Shown one piece after another: positions 17,768 through 25,997 of a stretch of DNA of 64,000 nt. How positions within the stretch are numbered: the stretch's first letter is position 1; every line of letters starts with the position of its first letter. The DNA comes from Pseudomonas sp. Irchel s3b2 (GTDB taxonomy: Bacteria; Pseudomonadota; Gammaproteobacteria; Pseudomonadales; Pseudomonadaceae). The stretch lies in contig NZ_FYEB01000009.1 in the NCBI RefSeq assembly GCF_900187445.1, forward strand, positions 1-64,000, in the 5' to 3' direction. The notes beneath the pieces are model-generated. The model was not told the origin of the DNA. It did no database searches and worked only from the letters and a program-made list of their open reading frames with translations. A program made the translations under genes and the position numbers.

Positions 17768-17915
17768 CAACAATCCGGCTGCCACGCAGAGCAAACCGTC
17801 CTGTCCCATCAAAAAATACGCAGGTCTGCTGGCTGGGTTGCTGTTCGCTGGCTGCTCGCAAAGCTTCGCTCAATCAAACTACGACGCCTTGGATGCATTG
17901 AGCTGGAATGCTTAA
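17754..17915 (+). pseudogene. Truncated fourth copy of the DUF2931-type lipoprotein gene
   Basis: An ATG again overlapping the preceding stop by 14 bp opens a 53-codon frame: MAPGNNNPAATQSK, then a signal peptide KKYAGLLAGLLFAGC with lipobox F-A-G-C, then SQSFAQS as in the complete copies. After that only about 13 residues remain (NYDALDALSWNA) before TAA. The DUF2931 domain is missing. It is best read as a decayed copy that kept its start and export signal; it could still make a tiny lipopeptide. Confidence 0.75.
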
Positions 17916-17950
17916 TGTAACTGCGCATTGAAAACTCAGACTGGCCCCAT

Positions 17951-18048
17951 GGAGCTGTCGAAGGCTGCGATCCTTTGATTCAGAGGCCTGGGCAACGAAT
18001 TGCCTGCCAGAAAAATCAAAAGATCGCAGCCTTCGGCAGCGCTACAGG
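17951..18048. repeat. REP-like inverted pair at the end of the T6SS module
   Basis: GAGCTGTCGAAGGCTGCGAT and, inverted, ATCGCAGCCTTCGGCAGCGC flank about 45 bp. Same family as the single copy at 11931-11965. It lies between the truncated lipoprotein gene and the tadC stop, where two convergent transcripts meet, so it may also serve as a terminator. Confidence 0.75.
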
Positions 18049-18131
18049 GGATGTGTAAACCTATGGCAGGAAAGTTCAGATCAGGCTCGGATGGCAAGGC
18101 CATCGTGCTCGACCGCCTCTGCCCGTTTACC

Positions 18132-19094
18132 TCACCCGAATGCTTTCATCACACCGATCAGGGCAGGGCCGATGGCGACCAGAAAGAAGCTCGGCCACAG
18201 GCAGAAAATCAGAGGAAATATCAGTTTGGTACCGATTTTTGCCCCCGCCTCTTCGGCAGCCTGCATACGCCGGTCACGGAACTCATCGGCATAGATGCGC
18301 AAAGTATCGGCTACGCTGGTACCAAAGCGGATACTCTGCGCCAACAGGCTGACCAACCCTTGTACGTCATCCAGACCGGTGCGAACGGCCAGTTGCTTGA
18401 GCGCTTCGGTACTGGTGATGCCCGCGCGGATTTGCGCATTGACCAGGGCCAGTTCCTCAGCCAGTTCAACCTGACTGACCGACATCTCCTCAGCCACCCG
18501 CTCGATGGTCGTGGGCAGGGCCAGGCCCGACTCTACGCACACCACCATCAGATCCAGAGCATCCGGAAACGCGGCACGCAGCCGGCCTTGCCTCGATTGT
18601 TTGCGCTTGCCGACATATATCGCTGGCAGCAGCCACCCGATAGCGGCCACCATGACCAACAGCAGCAGCCCGGTGATCAGGGAAACCTTGGGAATTATCG
18701 GCAACAGCAACAACGCAATGCCAACCAGCAACAGAGGTAACAGCAAGCGCACCGCCCAGTACATCTGCACCGCCGAAGAGGAACGGTACCCCGCGTGTGT
18801 CAGTAAAGTCTGGGTTACGGACGCCTGAACCGATTCGGTCGAGGCAAAGCGCTGGCCGACCCGTTCCAGCAACAGTTGCAGGTTACCTGGAGCTTCCTGT
18901 CCGGCAGTGTTGCCTAAATGACCACGCTTGATCAGCGCCAGACGGCGCTGTACCGGGTCCTGAAGACCCAGCATCAGCAAAATCACGGCGACGACCGCAA
19001 GCACCGTACTCAAACCGATCGCACCGAGGAACAACAGGCGCCCCATCTCCTCGTTCCCCGTGACCCGACTGAACAACCCAAGTAAAAAGTCCAT
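18132..19094 (-). CDS. tadC: Tad pilus inner-membrane platform protein TadC
   Basis: A 320-residue member of the GspF/TadC family. It has hydrophobic segments near residues 20-45, 115-135, 140-160 and 295-320, and the T2SSF core is DALDLMVVCVESGLALPTTIERVAEEM. With TadB it forms the inner-membrane platform that transmits force from the TadA ATPase. GGAGG lies 8 bp before the ATG. It is the last gene of the minus-strand Tad arm. Confidence 0.93.
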   Translation of the reverse strand: MDFLLGLFSRVTGNEEMGRLLFLGAIGLSTVLAVVAVILLMLGLQDPVQRRLALIKRGHLGNTAGQEAPGNLQLLLERVGQRFASTESVQASVTQTLLTHAGYRSSSAVQMYWAVRLLLPLLLVGIALLLLPIIPKVSLITGLLLLVMVAAIGWLLPAIYVGKRKQSRQGRLRAAFPDALDLMVVCVESGLALPTTIERVAEEMSVSQVELAEELALVNAQIRAGITSTEALKQLAVRTGLDDVQGLVSLLAQSIRFGTSVADTLRIYADEFRDRRMQAAEEAGAKIGTKLIFPLIFCLWPSFFLVAIGPALIGVMKAFG

Positions 19095-19123
19095 GACCTA
19101 TACCTCCCGGTAGCGAGTACCGC

Positions 19124-20110
19124 TTAAACCTGAATCCGGATGATTTTTTTTATCCAGAAAATCCCGATCAACATGGCGCAGAAAGCCCCGATGATCAGCT
19201 TATGGCCCGTGGGATCATTGATCAGCACAGGCAGGTAAGTGGGGCTTGTAACGATGATCGCGATCGCCAGTACAAAGGGAATCGCCACCAGTATCCAGGC
19301 GGACATACGCCCTTCCGCCGACAAGGTTTTGATCTTGCGCTGAAAACGGAAGCGTCCACGAATCAGTCGACTCAGACGCTCCAGCACTTCAGTCAGATTG
19401 CCGCCCGTCTCGCGATGGATGAGGATCGAGGTCACCAGCATCATCACTGTCATGCTCGGCATACGCTCGAGCAGGCCGAGCATGGCCCGGCGCACATCAT
19501 TACCGTAGTTGATATCGGCGAAGGTCAGGCCGAACTCATGAGCGACCGCCCCTTTGTGCTCCTCGGCGACCAGACGCAGGGTTTCATTGAACGGGTGCCC
19601 GGCGCGCAGGGCTCGGCACATGGCATCCAGCGCATCCGGCAAACCCTCCTCGAACTCCGCAAAACGTTTGTTGCGATCACGGAAGATTTTCAGGACGGGG
19701 AGACAGGCCACCGCAAAAGCCACTGCCAGCGCCATCCACCAGATCTGCGAAAACATCAGGACTACGGCGCCGGCTGCAACGCCCAGAGCAAGCCCGAGCA
19801 ATATCACCCGATAAGCACGATATTCATGGCCGGACTGCTCGATCACTTGTGTCAGGTTAGCCATAAAAGGCAACTGCTCGAGCATGGCCTCCAGTGGCGA
19901 CAAGCGCGTCAGGTATTTCTGCCGCAACACCGTCTGCATGTTGGGCAGATTGTTGGCCTTCTCCAATACGTGCAATCGACCGCGAATGCGCTTGCGCATC
20001 TTGCCGGCCTCACCGAACACAGGCACTACCACACCTTGGGACAGGAGGAACACAGCGATAAACACCATGCCGAGGAACATCAGAATGAATTCGCTGGGAA
20101 TATTGTTCAT
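19124..20110 (-). CDS. tadB: Tad pilus inner-membrane platform protein TadB
   Basis: A 328-residue partner of TadC, with N-terminal hydrophobic helix FILMFLGMVFIAVFLLSQG, the T2SSF domain core LPDALDAMCRALRAGHPFNETLRLVAEE, and C-terminal membrane helices. The open frame begins 7 codons upstream, but the ATG at 20108-20110 forms an ATGA overlap with the tadA stop, so translation is coupled to tadA. The gap to tadC is 29 bp. Confidence 0.93.
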   Translation of the reverse strand: MNNIPSEFILMFLGMVFIAVFLLSQGVVVPVFGEAGKMRKRIRGRLHVLEKANNLPNMQTVLRQKYLTRLSPLEAMLEQLPFMANLTQVIEQSGHEYRAYRVILLGLALGVAAGAVVLMFSQIWWMALAVAFAVACLPVLKIFRDRNKRFAEFEEGLPDALDAMCRALRAGHPFNETLRLVAEEHKGAVAHEFGLTFADINYGNDVRRAMLGLLERMPSMTVMMLVTSILIHRETGGNLTEVLERLSRLIRGRFRFQRKIKTLSAEGRMSAWILVAIPFVLAIAIIVTSPTYLPVLINDPTGHKLIIGAFCAMLIGIFWIKKIIRIQV

Positions 20111-21549
20111 GGCTGACGTGCCTCCATCCATTCAGGCCTGAACATCGTCAGCGGCAACTCGATGCCGCGCTTGGCCAGTACATCGCGGAAGGCCGGGATC
20201 ATGCCGCTGGGGCGATAATCGCCGAGCACTTCGCCGTTTTCGCCCATGCCCTGGCGCGCAAAGGAGAAAATTTCGGTCATGGTGATGATCTCGCCTTCCA
20301 TGCCGTTGATCTCTTGCACGCTGACCAACCGGCGCTTGCCATCCTCCTGACGTTCCAGCTGAATCACCACATCGATGGCCGACGCGATCTGCTGCCGCAT
20401 GGCCTTGATCGGGAAGGTCGCACCGCTCATTGACACCATGTTCTCGACTCGCCCCAACGCATCGCGGGCGGTGTTGGCGTGGATGGTGGTCAACGAACCG
20501 TCGTGACCGGTGTTCATCGCTGTCAGCATGTCCAACGCCTCGGCGCCGCGTACTTCGCCGATGACAATGCGGTCCGGGCGCATCCGCAAACTGTTGCGCA
20601 CCAATTCACGCTGGCTCACCTCGCCACGCCCCTCGATATTCGAAGGCCGGGTTTCCAGGCGCACCACGTGGGGCTGCTGCAGTTGCAGTTCGGCCGAATC
20701 TTCGATGGTAACGATCCGCTCGTTTAGCGGAATGAAACTGGACAGCACATTGAGCATGGTGGTCTTGCCGCTGCCGGTACCGCCGGAAATCAGCACGTTC
20801 AAGCGTCCACGGACGATCGCCTTGAGCAGAAGGGCAATGGCCGGGGTCAGCGTTCCCACCGAGATCAAACTGTCGGTATTGAGCAGGTCCACCGCAAAGC
20901 GGCGAATCGACATGCTCGGGCCGTCGATGGCCAACGGCGGGATAATCGCGTTGACCCGCGACCCGTCCTTGAGCCGGGCATCCACCAATGGCGAGGACTC
21001 GTCGATACGCCGCCCCAGACTGGACACGATGCGGTCGATGATGTTGAGCAAATGCTGATCATCGCGAAAACGCACATCGGTCCGTTGCAGTTTGCCGAAG
21101 CGCTCGACATAGACCGAGGCATGGCCGTTGACCAGAATGTCGGACACGCTGTGATCGGCCAGCAACGGTTCCAGAGGCCCCAGGCCAAGCACTTCGTCAG
21201 TGATCTGCTTGATGATCAACTGGCGGCTGGTGGTACTCACCGGTGCCGAATGCTCATCGAGCAGGCGCTGGCAAATATCGCGAATCTGCCGCGTGGCCTC
21301 GGCCTGTTCAAGGGAGTCCAGCAAGGACAGGTCCATGACCTTGAGCAACTGCTGGTAGATCTTTTCCCGCCACTCGGCCTCCACCGGGGTAACCTGGCTT
21401 CTGGTTTCGTAAAGAACATCCGGGACTATGTGTTCCCACGCCATCATTTCATCTGCCGGATCCGGCACATCGCCGTCCAACTGGGTTGCCGACGATGAGG
21501 CGGGTTTACCGGACTGTTTGCGCAAGCGGTTACGAAAGTCGCTGATCAT
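20107..21549 (-). CDS. tadA: Tad pilus assembly ATPase TadA/CpaF
   Basis: 480 residues, a secretion ATPase of the VirB11/PilT superfamily that powers Flp pilus assembly at the cytoplasmic face. Walker A GGTGSGKTT is near residues 254-262, the Asp box/Walker B region contains RIVIGEVRGAEALDML, and the His-box segment DGSLTTIHANT follows. The N-terminal domain (LLDEHSAPVSTT...LGLGPLEPLLADHSVSDILVNG) is typical of CpaF. Confidence 0.96.
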   Translation of the reverse strand: MISDFRNRLRKQSGKPASSSATQLDGDVPDPADEMMAWEHIVPDVLYETRSQVTPVEAEWREKIYQQLLKVMDLSLLDSLEQAEATRQIRDICQRLLDEHSAPVSTTSRQLIIKQITDEVLGLGPLEPLLADHSVSDILVNGHASVYVERFGKLQRTDVRFRDDQHLLNIIDRIVSSLGRRIDESSPLVDARLKDGSRVNAIIPPLAIDGPSMSIRRFAVDLLNTDSLISVGTLTPAIALLLKAIVRGRLNVLISGGTGSGKTTMLNVLSSFIPLNERIVTIEDSAELQLQQPHVVRLETRPSNIEGRGEVSQRELVRNSLRMRPDRIVIGEVRGAEALDMLTAMNTGHDGSLTTIHANTARDALGRVENMVSMSGATFPIKAMRQQIASAIDVVIQLERQEDGKRRLVSVQEINGMEGEIITMTEIFSFARQGMGENGEVLGDYRPSGMIPAFRDVLAKRGIELPLTMFRPEWMEARQP

Positions 21550-21552
21550 GGG

Positions 21553-22773
21553 TCATCCCCCGAAAAAACGGTTGAAGGCGCGTTTGAGTAAGCCTTTGTT
21601 CCCGGCCACCTGTTGACCGACCAGGTCCTCGGTCATGTCGCGCAGTGCGGCAGTGATCGCTGCCCTCGGCGCATGCAGTCCCAACGGCACGCCAGTGTTC
21701 TGACTCTGGCTGACCAGGTTGAAGTCGTTGGGTAATTTCGACAGATTGGTGCAGCGCAGCGCCTCGCCGATGTCTTTGAGGCTGATCGGTGCCGCCTTGT
21801 CAAAGCGGTTGACCACGATCTGCAATTGATCCCCGCGCACGCCCAGGTCATCGCGAAGAATCCGCACCAGGGAGCTGGCATCGCGCAGATGACTGACGCT
21901 CTGCTGCACCACCACGTACACCCGATCCACTTGCTCCAGCACCGAGCCGGTGAGGTGGTCGATTTGCCGCGGCAGGTCGATCACCACCCAGCCATAGCTG
22001 GCGCGGGCCAACTGCAACAGGGTGTCAAGTTGTTCGGGTTGGGCATCCTGCGGCAGACACAGCTCACCGGCCCGACCGCCCAGCACATGCAAAGTCGGGC
22101 TGAAGTGACTGCAAAAACCGCGTAATGCGACGCTGTCCATGCCGTCGATCTGGTGCAACACCTCCAGATGGCTGTGTGTCTGCGCCACATCCAGATAATG
22201 CGTCACGCTGCCAAATTGCAGGTCCATGTCCAGCAACAGGGTACTGCCGCCCTTGGCACTGAGCTGCTGAGCCAGGTTGCAGGCCACCAGGGTTCCGCCG
22301 GAGCCACCCTTGGCGCTCATCACGGCGATCAATTTGCCTTCTGCCCCACTGCCGGTCCGAACCTCCGTGACCAGACGATTCAAGGCGGCGACCAGTTCGG
22401 TCTCGGCGATGGGCTCGGGCAATACGTCACGGGCGCCGGCCTGCATCGCCATACGCATGCCTTCCTGTTCGCTCAGCAGACCGCAGACCAACATCGGCGG
22501 ACGCTCATGGGCCGGGTGCAGCAACAGCGCCGCCAGCTCCTCGCGCCACAGGTGGCTGACGCGCAGCAGCAACAGATCGGGCATGCGGTCCAGACCGTAG
22601 AGCGGGTCGACATGCCCATTGCTCACCAGGCGAGTGCTCACCTCAAGGCCGGGCATGCGCTGGCAGACACTCTGCAGATCGCGCAAAGAGGTGGCATCAC
22701 GGCTGCTGATCAGCAACCGGAGCCCGGCTTTGCCAGTCGAGCTGGCGACTGGCGTTTCCTTGGTATTCAGCAT
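21553..22773 (-). CDS. tadZ: Tad pilus localisation protein TadZ/CpaE
   Basis: 406 residues: an N-terminal receiver-like domain (about 18-130, LLISSRDATSLRDLQSVCQRMPG) without a clear phosphoacceptor, then a ParA/MinD-like ATPase domain with the deviant Walker A MSAKGGSGGT (about 155-165) and LLLDMDLQFGSVTHYLD. TadZ places the pilus machine, usually at a pole. The start lies 7 bp inside the end of tadE. Confidence 0.92.
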   Translation of the reverse strand: MLNTKETPVASSTGKAGLRLLISSRDATSLRDLQSVCQRMPGLEVSTRLVSNGHVDPLYGLDRMPDLLLLRVSHLWREELAALLLHPAHERPPMLVCGLLSEQEGMRMAMQAGARDVLPEPIAETELVAALNRLVTEVRTGSGAEGKLIAVMSAKGGSGGTLVACNLAQQLSAKGGSTLLLDMDLQFGSVTHYLDVAQTHSHLEVLHQIDGMDSVALRGFCSHFSPTLHVLGGRAGELCLPQDAQPEQLDTLLQLARASYGWVVIDLPRQIDHLTGSVLEQVDRVYVVVQQSVSHLRDASSLVRILRDDLGVRGDQLQIVVNRFDKAAPISLKDIGEALRCTNLSKLPNDFNLVSQSQNTGVPLGLHAPRAAITAALRDMTEDLVGQQVAGNKGLLKRAFNRFFGG

Positions 22774-23261
22774 GGTGTGATCTCCCCGGAATCGGAATGA
22801 CGCCCGAGGCTTTCGCGTGGCAACGTTGCCCTGAATGTGGGCAAGGTAATGGGCACGCCGAACCCGGGAATAAACAGGTTGAAAACGAAGTTTTGCAGGC
22901 TCAACTGGACGTAGCGGATGGCACGGAATCCATTGACCCCACTCGTGTCGGCAGGGTTGGCCACTAGAGCGCCGTTTGCATCCAGATAAGTCAGTACCAG
23001 GTTGCTGGTAGTCAGATCAGTGATCAGCTGGCTCGTACCGGCATCCCCCGCGGCATTGAAAATCGCCCGCTGCAGGATCACCGGATCGCTGATATTGCAC
23101 ACTGCCGCCAGGCGTGCACCGCGACGGGCTGCTTCATCCAATGCATTGACCGTGAAGTACAGGCGGCCCATTTCCAATACGGCGAACAACAGCGTGAATA
23201 CCAGCATGCCAATGATGGCGAACTCCACGACATAGGTGCCGCGCATGCGTTTGCGATTCAT
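22767..23261 (-). CDS. tadE: Tad minor pseudopilin, TadE-like
   Basis: 164 residues from the ATG at 23259-23261, which overlaps the preceding tadF-like stop by one base; a GTG one codon earlier is an alternative. The N-terminus RKRMRGTYVVEFAIIGMLVFTLLFAVLEMGRLYF has the prepilin-like processing region (G before a V-E-F run) and one membrane helix. The remainder is extracytoplasmic. TadE/TadF proteins are processed by the prepilin peptidase and join the pilus base or tip. Assigning E rather than F is by order only. Confidence 0.8.
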   Translation of the reverse strand: MNRKRMRGTYVVEFAIIGMLVFTLLFAVLEMGRLYFTVNALDEAARRGARLAAVCNISDPVILQRAIFNAAGDAGTSQLITDLTTSNLVLTYLDANGALVANPADTSGVNGFRAIRYVQLSLQNFVFNLFIPGFGVPITLPTFRATLPRESLGRHSDSGEITPC

Positions 23262-23740
23262 CACAGTGCCCTCATGACAGTCGTGGCGACCAGCGGAATG
23301 CTCAGCGCAATCTGACTACCAAAAAAACCCGGAATCGAGCCGGTACAATTGCCACTGCCAATCACCGGGCAGAATGTATAAGTGATGGTGACCCGAACAT
23401 GGTCGGTGCCCACTGCGGCGACCTGTACCATGCCAGTTGTTAACCCTGACACCACCGCGGAGCCTGTATTGGCAGGCACGCCATAGACCGCCACGTTTTT
23501 CGTCTGGGTCAGCAGCGCACTGCTCAGAGAGACTTCTCCGAGCGTCGAGTTCCAGGCCTGGCTGGCGACGAAACGGTCGGCATCACGGCTGGCCTGCAGC
23601 AGGACGTTGTACTGATAGAGCATGCGGCCGAACTCGCCGAAGGCCAGCAACAGCAGCAGCAACACCGGCAGGACCAGGGTGAATTCCACCAGTGCCACAC
23701 CCTGCTGGGCCTGTGCTCGTTTAAATGCGTGAAGTCTCAT
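23261..23740 (-). CDS. tadF: Tad minor pseudopilin, TadE/TadF-like
   Basis: 159 residues. RAQAQQGVALVEFTLVLPVLLLLLLAFGEFGRML is the TadE-like signature: a glycine, then V-E-F, then a hydrophobic helix. Two cysteines near the C-terminus (FCPVIGSGNCTGS) may form a disulfide in the periplasm. It is translationally coupled to the gene after it, and 8 bp separate it from tadG. Confidence 0.78.
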   Translation of the reverse strand: MRLHAFKRAQAQQGVALVEFTLVLPVLLLLLLAFGEFGRMLYQYNVLLQASRDADRFVASQAWNSTLGEVSLSSALLTQTKNVAVYGVPANTGSAVVSGLTTGMVQVAAVGTDHVRVTITYTFCPVIGSGNCTGSIPGFFGSQIALSIPLVATTVMRAL

Positions 23741-23748
23741 GACGCCTC

Positions 23749-25089
23749 CTACGAGTCAGTGCTCGGAGTGCCGCTGCCGTTGAGATAGGTTTTGTAGAGC
23801 TGAATGATATTCGGGCCGGAATCGTTCATCGGTGTAGGACTGGGCACGTTGTCGCCTTCGCACTCCTGCACAAACTGGCCAAAGATTTGCGCCTCCGTGC
23901 CGCCGCCATTCATTGGCTGAACGACGAAATAGCAGCCGAACCCCAGGACGGGAACCGAGGTTGAACCGCCCTGTTTCCCGGTGCAGTTGCCCACCACGAT
24001 TTTCAGCATCCGGCGCTCGAACACGCCATTGCTTTCACAGCCACTGCCGGACCCTGCCACACAGGCGGCAACGCTCGCACGCCAGTCGTTGTAGTCGTAT
24101 ATCGCGTTACTGCCCGCCGTGAGATTGCCGTCGCTTGAGGTGACGGGTTGTCCCTGGTATTGCGTTTGTGCCGGGCTGACTGAGTCGTTGTAGGTGATCG
24201 AGGGGTTGCTGGATGTCGTCACCAGGTCTGGTGGATAGTCCGAGGCACTGACCGGGCCGTTGTAGATGCCGAAGCGCGTATTCAACCCCTGGGACGCTGG
24301 GCCGACCTTGTTGCCAGGTGCGGTCTGGACATTGTCCCCGACATTGCGGCAGACCTCGCCGCCTCCGGCCAAGTCGTCTCTGACCGTACTGCCACCCGAG
24401 CCGAAGTCGAGCAACTGAAAGTTGCCTGGGCCAATGGGCGAGGAATTGCCGGCAGCCGATTTGAGTACCTGCAAATCACCAAACTGGAAGCCCCAGAACA
24501 TGCCAGCGTCCGGATCGTATTGAGTCTCGTCACCACAGACCATCAAAGGTGCGAGATCACACGGGCTGGTAGGGCTGGGGCCAGCGGTGGCGATCGCCGC
24601 CACCGTTTTGTTCCCCAGAACGCCCAATGACTGGGCGAAGTTCCAGAAAAATCCTGTCAGGCTATAGCCAGGGACCGATACCCGAACGTATTTGGCATCC
24701 GAAGGCCCGGGAAAGGAGAACGGGCCATAGACGCTGCTGGACAGTTCCACCGCCGCGAATGCGCTTGGGTTGCCGGCGACCGCCGTGGCCAATTCGTTGT
24801 TGCCCGTGGCATTGGCATTTTGCGTCAGCGTGTTGAGCGCGGCAGCTTGCGTCGCGCTGGCACTGTTGATTCCCCCTGCCACCTGACTCAGGGTTTTGGC
24901 GCCACTCAGGGCGGCGGCGTCCACCGCATTCTGCAGGCGCGTTTTGTTCAGCAACATGTGTCCGCCGTCCAGAGCCAACGCCGCCATCATGGCCATTGCC
25001 GCCAACGCCATCACCATCAGTACACTCACCGCTCCTTCCTGGCGCCTTGGCGTCGCAGTGAACGGCTGCTGAATACGAAGATTCATCAT
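23749..25089 (-). CDS. tadG: Tad pilus protein TadG
   Basis: 446 residues from the ATG at 25087-25089; a TTG just before and an ATG just after are also possible. QEGAVSVLMVMALAAMAMMAALALDGGHMLLNKTRLQNAVDAAALSGAKTL is the TadG N-terminal signature: a membrane helix followed by the NKxxLQNAxDAAALAGA-type motif. The long periplasmic part is rich in Gly/Ser/Asn with scattered cysteines, and I see no MIDAS DxSxS motif of the vWA domain found in some TadG proteins. It probably anchors or caps the pilus. Confidence 0.82.
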   Translation of the reverse strand: MMNLRIQQPFTATPRRQEGAVSVLMVMALAAMAMMAALALDGGHMLLNKTRLQNAVDAAALSGAKTLSQVAGGINSASATQAAALNTLTQNANATGNNELATAVAGNPSAFAAVELSSSVYGPFSFPGPSDAKYVRVSVPGYSLTGFFWNFAQSLGVLGNKTVAAIATAGPSPTSPCDLAPLMVCGDETQYDPDAGMFWGFQFGDLQVLKSAAGNSSPIGPGNFQLLDFGSGGSTVRDDLAGGGEVCRNVGDNVQTAPGNKVGPASQGLNTRFGIYNGPVSASDYPPDLVTTSSNPSITYNDSVSPAQTQYQGQPVTSSDGNLTAGSNAIYDYNDWRASVAACVAGSGSGCESNGVFERRMLKIVVGNCTGKQGGSTSVPVLGFGCYFVVQPMNGGGTEAQIFGQFVQECEGDNVPSPTPMNDSGPNIIQLYKTYLNGSGTPSTDS

Positions 25090-25163
25090 CAAGCCCTCAT
25101 TTTGCCGATGCTGATCCGGATCGGCTCCGCCAAGACCTGGTGTCCAGGACCTGTTGCGCCCTG

Positions 25164-25982
25164 TCAGCGAATGTTGACTACTTTGGTTTCGATCCCGCGA
25201 ATGATGGTGATAGCCCCACCACTCTCGCCGCCGCTGCGCCGCACCACGCGTTTTGGCACCGTGGCAGTGGCTACAGCCATGACCGGTGCGGCAGGCGCAA
25301 CAGGCGCAACGGCCGCAATTTTTTTCTCGGAGTTCAGCGGGTTGCGCAGGGTCAGTTGCAGTTTCCCTTCCGTTTGCGCCGTGACCAGGGTTTCAGCCTC
25401 TGCAGTCGTCATCTCCAGCGTTACCGCACGCACCACTACCGGTTGGGTCTTGTCGGTACCTGCGGTCTGGTCCACCGCCAACACCCGCAAGTTCTCGAGG
25501 ATGGTCCTGGACACGGCACTGTTACTGCCGGCACTGGTGGTTTTGGTCGCCAGCACATCGACCCGGTTACCTGGCAGAAGGAACCCGCCCACCCCGACCA
25601 CATCGTCCACGCGGACCGAGATGGCACGTTTGTCTGCCGCAATCAGCGAGGCAAGGGTACTGCCACCCAAATGCTCACTCAGACGTGCGCCGCGCATGAT
25701 GTCGCCCTTCAGGATGTCGAACGTTGCGATCTTGCCCACGGCCTTTTCGGTGGAATCGAAGGCATCGTCCGGGATCGTGTCCATGGGCATGCGCAGGGTC
25801 GTGACCTGTTGAGCCTCGACCATCTGGCCGAATGGAATTTCTACCGTGGCAACCACAACGCTTCGAAGGTGATCATCCGGGCTGGCATTGAGCCGTGCGC
25901 TCAGCCAGGAGTCGGCCATCCATGCAGCACCAAGGCCCATGACCAGGGAAACGCCTATCAGGGAAACAGTACGAGAGCTCAT
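25164..25982 (-). CDS. rcpC: Tad pilus assembly protein RcpC/CpaB
   Basis: 272 residues. The N-terminal signal/anchor SLIGVSLVMGLGAAWMADSWL is followed by a SAF domain (about 45-110, VVVATVEIPFGQMVEAQQVTTLRMP) and the RcpC/CpaB domain with ISVRVDDVVGVGGFLLPGNRVDVLAT. RcpC is periplasmic and interacts with the secretin. Its usual neighbour rcpA is absent here and lies on the other arm at 9466. Gaps are 74 bp to tadG and 15 bp to the ATPase gene. Confidence 0.93.
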   Translation of the reverse strand: MSSRTVSLIGVSLVMGLGAAWMADSWLSARLNASPDDHLRSVVVATVEIPFGQMVEAQQVTTLRMPMDTIPDDAFDSTEKAVGKIATFDILKGDIMRGARLSEHLGGSTLASLIAADKRAISVRVDDVVGVGGFLLPGNRVDVLATKTTSAGSNSAVSRTILENLRVLAVDQTAGTDKTQPVVVRAVTLEMTTAEAETLVTAQTEGKLQLTLRNPLNSEKKIAAVAPVAPAAPVMAVATATVPKRVVRRSGGESGGAITIIRGIETKVVNIR

Positions 25983-25997
25983 GTCAGTATCTCCGCA

